Below are positions 56,700 through 64,000 of a stretch of DNA of 64,000 bases, in pieces (positions within the stretch are counted from its first letter, which is position 1; each line of letters starts with the position of its first letter). The stretch is from positions 248,001-312,000 of the forward strand of contig CAVOJD010000006.1 of NCBI GenBank assembly GCA_963696075.1, given 5' to 3'. The DNA is from CAJQQK01 sp963696075. GTDB taxonomy: Bacteria > Pseudomonadota > Alphaproteobacteria > Rhizobiales > Hyphomicrobiaceae. The position numbers and the translations under genes are program-made. Under the pieces are notes generated by a model. The model had not been told where the DNA came from. It made no database searches and saw only the letters and a program-made list of their open reading frames with translations.

Positions 56700-57280
56700 G
56701 CGCGGTGCGGCCCGTGAGCGCAATCGATCGAGTTCGCGGTGCGAACTCGGGGAGCAACCGCGACCCGGGCCATTGGCCCGCCCCCGCGGAGGGCCAGCGC
56801 TGCGCAGCAGCGCGGTGCGGCCCGTGAGCGCAATCGATCGAGTTCGCGGTGCGAACTCAGGGAGCAACCGCGACCCGGGCCATTGGCCCGCCCCCGCGGA
56901 GGGCCAGCGCTGCGCAGCAGCGCGGTGCGGCCCGTGAGCGCCATCCAATCGAGTTCGCGGTGCGAACTCGGGGAGCAACCGCGACCCGGGCCATTGGCCC
57001 GCCCCCGCGGAGGGCCAGCGCTGCGCAGCAGCGCGGTGCGGCCCGTGAGCGCCATCCAATCGAGTTCGCGGTGCGAACTCGGGGAGCAACCGCGACCCGG
57101 GCATTGGCCCGCCCCCGCGGAGGGCCAGCGCTGCGCAGCAGCGCGGTGCGGCCCGTGAGCGCAATCGATCGAGTTCGCCGCGCGAACTCGGGGAGCAACC
57201 GCGACCCGGCGCTTAGCGCCGCCCCCGCGGAGGCGCAGCGCGATTGCCTTGCAATCGCGCGGTGCGCGCCGTGAGCGCAA
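56700..57280. repeat. Structured tandem repeat cluster C (5 full units and one partial)
   Basis: A partial unit (56700-56723) is followed by units starting at 56730, 56840, 56951, 57062 and 57171, about 110 bases apart. Each has hairpin GAGTTCGC/GCGAACTC, then CGGGGAGCAACCGCGACCCG, then GGGCC-ATT-GGCCC, CCCCGCGGAG, and an outer GGGCC/GGCCC helix around GCGCTGC/GCAGCGC, ending GTGAGCGCAA or GTGAGCGCCA. In the last unit the helices are replaced together: GGCGC/GCGCC (both), and CGCGATTGC/GCAATCGCG. Unit 57062 lacks one base in its third hairpin. The cluster ends about 8 bases before the spoVR stop. Confidence 0.82.
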
Positions 57281-57288
57281 AAAACCAA

Positions 57289-58836
57289 TCAAGGCATCGG
57301 AAGGCTTTCGTGCTCGCGGATCATCTCGCCGGTGGCGGTGTCCATTTCCATCAGCTTCACCCGGTAGCCCCACAGGTGCGCCACATGCAGCAGGGTCCGG
57401 TCACACGTCTGCTTGTCGAGCACGACGCCGTTGCGCACCTTGTGGTGCAGCGTCAGGCGGCGGCCACCGGAGAGATCGGCGCTGACCACCTGGATGTCCG
57501 GGTCCATGATCGAGGTATCGTATTGCGCGGCAAGTTTGCGGCGCACCTCCCGGTAGCCTTGTTCGTTGTGGATCGAGTCGACCTGGATGAACGGCGAGTC
57601 CGCGCGGTCGTGGATATGGAACAGCCGGAAGTCGCGCATCACCTTGGGCGAGAGATACTGCAGGATGAAGCTGTCGTCACGAAACTCCGCCCAGGCTGTC
57701 TTGAGCGTTCCGAGCGGGTCGCCGTTGCCCGCGATTTCCGGGAACCACGCGCGATCCTCCTCGGTGGGCTCCAGGCACATCCGCTGGATATCGCGCATCA
57801 TCGCAAACCCGAGCGCGTAGGGGTTGATGCCGCTGTAGCGCGGGTCCTCGAAGCGCGGCTGGAAGACGACGGATGAATGCGAATGCATGAACTCCAGCAT
57901 CGCGCCTTCCGTCACCTGCCCCCGGTCAAAGAGCCGGTTCATGATCTCGTAGTGGCAGAACGTGGCGCAGCCTTCGTTCATCACCTTGGTCTGGCGCTGC
58001 GGATAGAAATATTGCGCCAGCATCCGCACGATGCGGATGAGTTCGCGCTGCCATTCTTCCAGCTTCGGCGCGTGCTTTTCGAGAAAGTAGAGCAGGTTCT
58101 CTTGGGGCAGCTTGAGGCTTTGCGCCTCGCGGATCATTTCCGGCGTGCCGTCGGAATTGAGCTGAGGCAACTTCGCCCGCGGCACCGTCCGCCAGATCTC
58201 GTTATAGGTCGCCTCTTCGTATTCGAGCCGCTTGCGCGCCTTGTCCTTTTTGTCGCGCACCGTCTGGCGCGTCACCGGATGCCGGCTGATCCCCTGGTTC
58301 ATCAGCGCATGCGCACTGTCGAGCACGGCTTCGACAGCTTCGACGCCGTATTTCTCCTCACACTCCGCGACGTATTCCTTCGCGAACGTGAGGTAATCAA
58401 GGATCGCCGTCGCATCGGTCCATTGCTGGAACAGGTAGTTGTTCTTGAAGAAGTGGTTATGCCCCATGGCGGCATGCGCCATCACGAGCACCTGCATCGT
58501 CATGGTGTTTTCTTCCATGATGTAGTTGATGCAGGGATCGGAGTTGATGACGAGTTCGTAGGCGAGCGCCCGCGCACCCTTCCGGTAGGCGTTCTCCTCG
58601 CGCGCGAAATGCTTCCCGAACGACCAGTGCCGGTACATGTTCGGCATCCCGATCGAGGCATAGGCATCGAGCATCTGCTCCGCCCGGATCACCTCGAGCT
58701 GGTTGGGATAGATCTCCAGCCCCATCTCGCCGACGCCGATCTCGTGGATCGCATCGTACGCGCGATTGACGAGATCAAACGTCCACTCCGGACCGTCATA
58801 GAGCAGGTTCCCGGCGCTGTTCGAGCCGTCGGGCAT
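57289..58836 (-). CDS. spoVR: SpoVR family protein
   Basis: This 515-residue protein is of the SpoVR (E. coli YcgB) family, named from a B. subtilis spore-cortex gene but widespread in non-spore formers. GVGEMGLEIYPNQ, HWSFGKHF, NEGCATFCHYEIMN and GINPYALGFAMMRDI are family signatures. In proteobacteria it is usually the last gene of prkA-yeaH-spoVR. It overlaps no gene; the yeaH stop lies 2 bases upstream of its start, so the two are tightly coupled. The role is unknown, but loss affects stress survival in some bacteria. Confidence 0.93.
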   Translation of the reverse strand: MPDGSNSAGNLLYDGPEWTFDLVNRAYDAIHEIGVGEMGLEIYPNQLEVIRAEQMLDAYASIGMPNMYRHWSFGKHFAREENAYRKGARALAYELVINSDPCINYIMEENTMTMQVLVMAHAAMGHNHFFKNNYLFQQWTDATAILDYLTFAKEYVAECEEKYGVEAVEAVLDSAHALMNQGISRHPVTRQTVRDKKDKARKRLEYEEATYNEIWRTVPRAKLPQLNSDGTPEMIREAQSLKLPQENLLYFLEKHAPKLEEWQRELIRIVRMLAQYFYPQRQTKVMNEGCATFCHYEIMNRLFDRGQVTEGAMLEFMHSHSSVVFQPRFEDPRYSGINPYALGFAMMRDIQRMCLEPTEEDRAWFPEIAGNGDPLGTLKTAWAEFRDDSFILQYLSPKVMRDFRLFHIHDRADSPFIQVDSIHNEQGYREVRRKLAAQYDTSIMDPDIQVVSADLSGGRRLTLHHKVRNGVVLDKQTCDRTLLHVAHLWGYRVKLMEMDTATGEMIREHESLPMP

Positions 58837-58838
58837 GA

Positions 58839-60116
58839 TTACGCCTCCGTCGAAGAGAACAATTCACGGAACACCGGGTAGATGTCACCCGGCCCGGAAA
58901 CGCGCTTCATCGCGAAGTTCTCTTGTACATCATCGATCGTCTCGTATCCCGACCATACGACACTGAGGAAAGGTGAAAGATGCTCGTCGGAATAGACTTC
59001 GATATAGGCGTAGTACTGGCATATCGGCAGGATGTCGTTTTCAAGCATGTCCATGCAGCGGCCCATGTCGTCATCGAAGTTGTGGCCGTCTGACGCCTGC
59101 GCGGCATAGATGTTCCAGTCATTCACCGGATAGCGGTCTCTCACGACCCGCAGCATTTCATCGAGCGCGGACGAGATCACCGTGCCGCCCGTCTCCGTCG
59201 CCCGGAAAAAGGTATCTTCATCGACCTCCTGCGCCTTCGTCGTGTGGCGAATGAAGACGATGTCGACCTCGGAGTAGTGTCGCGTCAGGAACAGGTGAAG
59301 CAGCATGAAGAAGCGCTTCGAGAGTTCCTTGAGGTCTTCCGTCATCGACGCCGAGACATCCATCAGGCAGAACATCACCGCCTGCGTTTTCGGCTTCGGG
59401 CGTCGCTCGGTGCGATTGTATGTGAGATCGAGCGGATCGATGTAGCCGACCACCTTGCGCTGGTATTTCAGCGTGTGAAGACGCCCCTTGAGATCCTCGA
59501 TGTGCTTGTCATCGCGCGGATCAGCGGCCTCGGCCTCGGCGATCTCCGCTTCCAGCGCTTCGAGTTCGGCCATGCGCGGGCGCCGCAGCGCAATCCGCCG
59601 CGCAAGTGACTTTCTGAGCGTGCGCACCCGGTTCAGCTTCGCCGGCGGGCCATCGGTCGTGAAGCCCGCACGCATCGACTCGGCCGACTTCATCGTCTTG
59701 AGCCGGGCCTTGATCAGGTTCGGCAGTTGCAGGTCTTCAAAGAAGATGTCGAGGAATTCCTCCCGCGTCAGCGAGAAGACGAACTCATCCTCCCCCTCGC
59801 CATCGGCCGAGCCCTTGTTGCCGGCCCCGCCGCCACCGCTTTCGGGCTTGCGAATGACGTCGCCGGGCGAGAATTCCTTGTTACCCGGCAGCACATAGTC
59901 ACGCTCGCCCTGCTCCCGGCCAAGGCCGAAGCTCGGCTCGCGCAGGCTCTTTGAGCGAATGCGCACATCTTCCCCGCCATCGACGTCCGACACCTTGCGC
60001 TTGCGCAGACTGTCCCGAACCGCCTCGCGGATCTCATGCTTCGCCCGCCTGAGAAACCGTTGACGGTTGCCGAGGCTCTTGGCTTTCGGATTGAGGCGAC
60101 GGTCAACGATATGCAT
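58839..60116 (-). CDS. yeaH: YeaH/YhbH family protein (DUF444)
   Basis: This 425-residue protein has the VWA-like core of the DUF444 family: VMFCLMDVSASMTEDLKELSKRFF (the MIDAS-like DVSASM) and TGGTVISSALDEML. N-terminal segments include basic DPKAKSLGNRQRFLRR and a glycine/glutamate-rich linker at residues 90-115. It is the middle gene of the prkA operon; YeaH and SpoVR are thought to act with the PrkA kinase. Confidence 0.93.
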   Translation of the reverse strand: MHIVDRRLNPKAKSLGNRQRFLRRAKHEIREAVRDSLRKRKVSDVDGGEDVRIRSKSLREPSFGLGREQGERDYVLPGNKEFSPGDVIRKPESGGGGAGNKGSADGEGEDEFVFSLTREEFLDIFFEDLQLPNLIKARLKTMKSAESMRAGFTTDGPPAKLNRVRTLRKSLARRIALRRPRMAELEALEAEIAEAEAADPRDDKHIEDLKGRLHTLKYQRKVVGYIDPLDLTYNRTERRPKPKTQAVMFCLMDVSASMTEDLKELSKRFFMLLHLFLTRHYSEVDIVFIRHTTKAQEVDEDTFFRATETGGTVISSALDEMLRVVRDRYPVNDWNIYAAQASDGHNFDDDMGRCMDMLENDILPICQYYAYIEVYSDEHLSPFLSVVWSGYETIDDVQENFAMKRVSGPGDIYPVFRELFSSTEA

Positions 60117-60172
60117 GTTGATGGTTTTCAGTGCTCACAGATTCAGTTTTCACAGCGCGGCTGCGCGTGGGC

Positions 60173-60229
60173 TTCAGTGTTCAGTTCCATGTCAGGCGTC
60201 GTCCTGAACACTGAAGACTGAACACTGAA
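60173..60229 (-). repeat. Inverted and direct repeat between prkA and yeaH
   Basis: TTCAGTGTTCAG (60173-60184) is the exact complement of CTGAACACTGAA, which occurs twice in a row (60204-60215 and 60218-60229). The single left copy can pair with only one of the two right copies at a time, so two exclusive hairpins are possible in the operon leader of yeaH. Whether it regulates the downstream genes is not shown. Confidence 0.6.
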
Positions 60230-60237
60230 AACTTCGG

Positions 60238-62184
60238 CTAGCCACTCTTCTTCACCCGCATGTACCACTCGACGAGCCGGCGGACCTGGCGCTGCGTGTA
60301 GCCGCGCGAGACCATGCGCTCGACGAACTCCTCATGCTTCTTCTCGGTTTCGCCGTCCTGCTTGGCGCCGAACGAGATCACCGGCAGCAGATCCTCGACC
60401 TGGGAGAACATCCGCTTCTCGATGACGTCACGGATCTTCTCGTAGCTTGTCCAGCTCGGGTTCTTGCCGCCGTTCTTCGCCCGCGCTCGAAGCGAGAACT
60501 TGACCACTTCGTAGCGGAAGTCCTTCGGGTTCGCGATGCCGGCCGGCTTCTCCGTCCGCGACAGTTCCTGGTCGATCACCTGCCGGTTCATGAGCTGGCC
60601 CGTATCAGGATCCTTGTAGTCCTGATCCTCGATCCAGGCGTCCGCGTAGGCCACGTAACGATCGAACAGGTTCTGCCCGAAGTCGTGGTAGCTCTCGAGG
60701 TAGGCTTTCTGGACCTCGTTCCCGATGAACTCGGCATAGCGCGGCGCCAGCTCCTCCTTGATGAACTCGATGTAACGGTCTTCCATCTCATCGGGCAGCT
60801 GCTCACGCCGGATCGACTGTTCCAGGACGTACATCAGATGGACCGGATCGGCGGCAACTTCGACGGTGTCGTAGTTGAACGTCTCCGACAGCACCTTGTA
60901 GGCGAACCGCGTCGACGTCCCGTCCATGCCCTCGTTGATGCCGGCCGCATCGCGGTATTCCTGGATCGTCTTGGCATGCGGATCGCTGTCCTTGAGGCTC
61001 TCACCATCATAGATCCGCATCTTCGAGAACAGGTTCGAGTTCTCGTGTTCCTTGAGGCGCGTCAGAACCGAGAACCGTGACAGCATCTCAAGCGTGCCCG
61101 GCGCGCAGGGCGCATCGCCGACTTCGCTCGAGTTCAGCAGCTTCTCGTAGATCTTCGTCTCTTCCGAAACACGCAGGCAGTAGGGCACCTGGATCACGCA
61201 GATCCGGTCCAGGAAGGCTTCGTTGTTCTTGTTCGCCCGGAAGCTCTGCCATTCGCTCTCGTTCGAGTGCGCGATGATGATGCCCTGGTAGGGCAGCGCG
61301 CCGACATTTTCCGTGCCAACGTAGGTGCCGTCCTGCGTCGCCGTCAGCAGCGGGTGCAGCATCTTGATCGGCGCCTTGAACATCTCGACGAATTCGAGCA
61401 GGCCCTGCGTCGTCCGGTTGAGACCGCCCGAGTAGGAATAGGCATCCGCATCGTTCTGCCCGAAGAACTCGAGCTTGCGGATGTCCACCTTGCCGACCAG
61501 TGACGAGATGTCCTGGTTGTTCTCATCGCCCGGTTCCGTCTTCGCGACGCAAACCTGGCGCAACCGCGACGGCGACAGCTTGACGACACTGAACTTCGAG
61601 ATATCGCCGCCGAATTCATCGAGCCGCTTGATCGCCCACGGGCTCATCTGTCCGGTCAGCTTGCGCCGAGGAATGCCGTAGCGTTCCTCGATCGTGCTGC
61701 CCATCGTCGCGGGATCGAACAGCCCAAGCGGGCTCTCGAAGATCGGGCTGACTTCATCACCGGCCTTGAGCACGTAGATCGGGCAGGCTTCCATCAGCTC
61801 CTTGAGCCGCTCGGCAAGCGACGACTTGCCGCCGCCGACGGGGCCGAGCAGGTAGAGGATCTGCTTTCGCTCCTCAAGGCCCTGTGCCGCGTGCCGGAAG
61901 AAGCTCACGATCCGCTCGATCGTCTCTTCCAGGCCGTAAAAATCCTTGAACGCCGGATAGACCTTGATGGTCCGGTTGAGGAAGATGCGCCCCAGCCGCG
62001 TATCGCGTTGGGTGTCGACCACCTCCGGCTCACCGATTGCCTTGATCATGCGTTCCGCCGCACCAGAATAAAGCGACGGGTCGTCTCTGCACTGCTCAAG
62101 GTACTCCTTGAGAGGCATTTCTGACTGCTTCTGCGCATCATAGTTCTGCGCATACATGTCGAAGAGTTCGCTTCCAGTCGTCAT
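60238..62184 (-). CDS. prkA: PrkA serine protein kinase / AAA-like ATPase
   Basis: This 648-residue protein has an AAA-type P-loop, LLGPVGGGKSSLAERL (about residues 108-123), and HSNESEWQSFRANKNNEAFLDRICVIQVPYCLR later. The C-terminal region is the PrkA domain. PrkA (E. coli YeaG) is a kinase or AAA protein made in stationary phase and under stress. The ATG at 62184 gives MTTGSELFDMYAQNYD; the open frame extends upstream without conservation. A possible EcfG promoter lies 108-132 bases upstream. Confidence 0.93.
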   Translation of the reverse strand: MTTGSELFDMYAQNYDAQKQSEMPLKEYLEQCRDDPSLYSGAAERMIKAIGEPEVVDTQRDTRLGRIFLNRTIKVYPAFKDFYGLEETIERIVSFFRHAAQGLEERKQILYLLGPVGGGKSSLAERLKELMEACPIYVLKAGDEVSPIFESPLGLFDPATMGSTIEERYGIPRRKLTGQMSPWAIKRLDEFGGDISKFSVVKLSPSRLRQVCVAKTEPGDENNQDISSLVGKVDIRKLEFFGQNDADAYSYSGGLNRTTQGLLEFVEMFKAPIKMLHPLLTATQDGTYVGTENVGALPYQGIIIAHSNESEWQSFRANKNNEAFLDRICVIQVPYCLRVSEETKIYEKLLNSSEVGDAPCAPGTLEMLSRFSVLTRLKEHENSNLFSKMRIYDGESLKDSDPHAKTIQEYRDAAGINEGMDGTSTRFAYKVLSETFNYDTVEVAADPVHLMYVLEQSIRREQLPDEMEDRYIEFIKEELAPRYAEFIGNEVQKAYLESYHDFGQNLFDRYVAYADAWIEDQDYKDPDTGQLMNRQVIDQELSRTEKPAGIANPKDFRYEVVKFSLRARAKNGGKNPSWTSYEKIRDVIEKRMFSQVEDLLPVISFGAKQDGETEKKHEEFVERMVSRGYTQRQVRRLVEWYMRVKKSG

Positions 62185-62756
62185 GTTTCGTCTCGCTCGC
62201 GCTCTGCTTTGCCGCTCGACGGGCAGGAACCGCAACGACGGCGGAGGAGCCTCATGCGCCCCGCAGTTGCGGCGCGCTGTCCTGGAACCACAACGGGCAA
62301 ACTGACTGACAGTTCCGTCAATCGCCCCGCCAAGTTGCGTATTCTACTATACCCTCTACGTGATATCGCTGCGACCGGATTCCAATGCTTGAAATTCGAG
62401 CAGCGTGCCTAAAGGGGTCTACGCTTGGAGCATATCGAACGGATCAGGCGGTTTTGCGTCGCCGAGGTGTTCATCTCAAGCGCACATGTGGTGCTGATCC
62501 GCTTTTGAAATCAGGCGCCTGGGCGATCATGCTGAGCAACCTTGGGTCGTTCTGCGACGTTGTGTGCAAGCCCCAAAATTTGGTTGTGCCATGGCCTCGC
62601 CACCCAGCCCTGCGAGTGCACGGATGCCGCACATTATGCGTCGCGCTTCAGGCTTGACTGTTGTCAGAATCATTGATCTTCGCGACTCGCTGCAAAAGAT
62701 CCCGATCGATTGATCGTGCCAGCCGAACTTGGCGCGCAGAACCGGGATCTGAGGTA
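62185..62756. other. 571-base spacer before the TPR-rich gene
   Basis: Apart from the EcfG-like motif, I see no gene or RNA here. Base composition is lower in GC than the rest of the window, and short open frames have no conserved features. It is bounded on the right by the stop codon of the TPR-rich gene. Confidence 0.4.
62292..62316 (-). promoter_or_regulatory. Candidate EcfG-type promoter of the prkA operon
   Basis: On the minus strand GGAAC (62316-62312) is followed after 16 bases by CGTT (62295-62292). GGAAC-N16/17-CGTT is the consensus of the alphaproteobacterial general-stress sigma factor EcfG. The start site would be near 62285, giving a leader of about 100 bases. E. coli prkA is controlled by the stress sigma RpoS, so control by EcfG fits. 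No regulatory gene for EcfG was seen in the window. Confidence 0.55.
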
Positions 62757-64000
62757 TCAGGCGGTTGCGTGATAACGGCGTTGCCAGAGGATCTGATCCT
62801 GGCCACTGCTGTGGGTGCAGCCATCAAGTGTAATTTGCTTCAGAAACAGTGCGGTGCCGAACCTTTTGGCTTCTTCGTAGGCAGCCTCCCGGCACGCCGC
62901 GGCCCCGGCGCGATCCCCAAGGGCGCGCAGCACACGCGCCTGGATCAACTTGAGGTGCGGCCGCTGCACAATCACGCCGCCACGTTGCGCCAGCGTCAGT
63001 CCCGTCTCGACGGCCTCACGCGCGTCATCGACCATGCCGCCGGAAAGTGCAATCTCGCCCAGCGAGCCATACGCCATCGCCAGCAGTTGCTGCGCGTTTT
63101 GCGCCTTGTAGCGCGCGCAGGCGGCGGCCATGGCCCGCACCTGGTCCGCCGGACGCTGCGCCTGCGCTGCGGCCAGCACCACGTCCGCCCAGGCGATCCA
63201 ATACGAAAGCCCATTCTCACTGGCGATTGCACGCGTTTCCCGCGCCGTCAGGGCTGCTTCCGGCAGCGATCCGCTCTGAAGTGCGGCCAGGCTGAGAACG
63301 CCCATGACGTGAGCGCTGGTGTGGGCATGCGCGAGGCGTTCTGCATGGCGCCTTGCCCGGGCGGCATCAGCCTTGGCGCCTGCGACCTGGCCCCTGAGCG
63401 TTCGTGTCCACGACCGGTGCGCGAACGCCACCGCCGCCTGATCCGAACCGAACGCAAAGCGCAACGGTGCATCCCGCTCCATGTCATAGATGTCGAGCAC
63501 TGTGTCGTAGTGTTGTTCCGCCTCGCCCAGTTGTCCGTTGAGCATCACCGCAAGGCCCTGCATGCGGTGGGTCAGCAATTTGTAGTGGCTGTTCCCGCGG
63601 CGGCCATCGGCGCTGTCATCGCGATATGTCGCAGCAAAGCGCATCAACAGGACACGTCCCATCGTCATCGCCGCATGAATTTCCCCGCGCACCAGGTGAT
63701 AGGACTGAAGCCCCCACAGTGCGCGGAATTCAGACCCCTTCCGCTGATCGTGCGAAACAGTCCAACTTTCCTCGAGCGACCGCTGGTAGAGATCGAAGAA
63801 ATCTTCCGACGCATTGCCCCGCGCCAGCGCAATCTGAACGCCAAGCAATTGCAGCAAGTGGCGCTGGGAATATTCGTTGTCCTCCCCGCCTGACTGCTGA
63901 GCCAGCGCCGTCTCGAGATACTCGATAGCCTGCGCGGTCTTGCCCCCCTCGATTGCCGCCCAGGCGGCTTTTCCGAGCCACCGCTTCGACTGCCCCGCGT
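62757..64000 (-). CDS. TPR-rich C-terminal part of a large protein (5' end beyond window)
   Basis: The frame is open from base 64000 to the TGA at 62757, so about 414 C-terminal residues are visible. They are helical repeats of the tetratricopeptide type, including WLGKAAWAAIEGGKTAQAIEYLETALAQ, LYQRSLEESWTVSHDQRKGSEFRALWGLQSY and VETGLTLAQRGG. This pattern is typical of the C-terminal half of AAA-ATPase or adenylate-cyclase-type regulators. The N-terminal domain that would identify it is outside the window. Confidence 0.7.
   Translation of the reverse strand, partial: AGQSKRWLGKAAWAAIEGGKTAQAIEYLETALAQQSGGEDNEYSQRHLLQLLGVQIALARGNASEDFFDLYQRSLEESWTVSHDQRKGSEFRALWGLQSYHLVRGEIHAAMTMGRVLLMRFAATYRDDSADGRRGNSHYKLLTHRMQGLAVMLNGQLGEAEQHYDTVLDIYDMERDAPLRFAFGSDQAAVAFAHRSWTRTLRGQVAGAKADAARARRHAERLAHAHTSAHVMGVLSLAALQSGSLPEAALTARETRAIASENGLSYWIAWADVVLAAAQAQRPADQVRAMAAACARYKAQNAQQLLAMAYGSLGEIALSGGMVDDAREAVETGLTLAQRGGVIVQRPHLKLIQARVLRALGDRAGAAACREAAYEEAKRFGTALFLKQITLDGCTHSSGQDQILWQRRYHATA

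Noticed and set aside
56730..57280. CRISPR array
   Set aside because: Unit length is about 110 bases, repeats are not 24-40 bases with unique spacers, and no cas genes are in the window.
56739..57288. Long open frames through the repeat cluster at 56.7-57.3 kb
   Set aside because: They read repeat units in several frames on both strands and have no conserved protein motif; the repeats keep helix complementarity, not codons.
62385..62657. 90-residue open frame on the plus strand before the TPR-rich gene
   Set aside because: No ribosome-binding site, no recognisable motif, and composition looks non-coding.

Overview
The window is a GC-rich chromosomal stretch that reads as an alphaproteobacterium, probably of the Hyphomicrobiales (Rhizobiales) or a near relative. 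This rests on gene orders and families seen here: hisC|metX-metW, infC-rpmI-rplT-pheS-pheT, aroA-cmk-rpsA-sppA-ihfB-lapA-trpF-trpB, trpA-accD-folC, Hsp20 next to a DUF1150 protein, a TIGR02300 protein, and an AccD without the usual zinc-ribbon cysteines. Most of the window is housekeeping sequence. No prophage, insertion sequence, CRISPR array, rRNA or integrase was found.

Layout. 1-2.5 kb: start of hisC (runs off the left edge), divergent metX-metW. 2.7-3.6 kb: PilZ and RidA-family genes. 3.6-9.6 kb (minus strand): infC with an ATC start codon, a strong terminator, then rpmI, rplT, pheS, a small membrane protein and pheT. 9.7-20 kb: glycosyltransferase, alpha/beta hydrolase, lipoprotein, SDR-like gene, frameshifted queG, first cluster of structured repeats, an RNase D-like gene, tRNA-Leu(CAG), an NDUFA9-like gene, frameshifted uup and a secreted protein. 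20-21.2 kb: hsp20 behind a ROSE-type RNA thermometer, then DUF1150. 21.6-28.5 kb: catabolic and redox genes (flavin monooxygenase, CaiB/BaiF CoA-transferase, cupin-like protein, a hydrolase lacking its nucleophile, GST, two-subunit 3-oxoacid CoA-transferase). 28.5-29.2 kb: second repeat cluster and tRNA-Ala(GGC). 29.4-38.8 kb: TIGR02300, aroA, cmk, rpsA, membrane protein, sppA, ihfB, lapA, trpF and frameshifted trpB. 38.8-45.5 kb: an accessory block that separates trpB from trpA. 45.6-51.4 kb: trpA-accD-folC, an ARPP-1 domain protein, RidA and DUF1272. 51.4-56.7 kb: solute-binding protein, sugar-acid dehydratase and a C92-type peptidase. 56.7-57.3 kb: third repeat cluster. 57.3-62.3 kb (minus strand): prkA-yeaH-spoVR stress operon behind a possible EcfG promoter. 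62.8-64 kb: C-terminal part of a TPR-rich protein that runs off the right edge.

The strongest candidate for something undescribed is a family of about 14 tandem, structured repeats of about 84-118 bp in three unlinked intergenic clusters (15082-15379, 28586-29116, 56700-57280). Units share a fixed skeleton, but their helices change sequence with compensation on both strands. The right end of every cluster lies 0 to about 10 bases from the 3' end of a minus-strand gene (rnd, tRNA-Ala, spoVR). Other points are three +1 frameshifts in conserved genes (queG, uup, trpB), which look more like sequence errors than decay; the non-AUG infC start; the hsp20 thermometer; and two enzyme-family members that lack catalytic residues.
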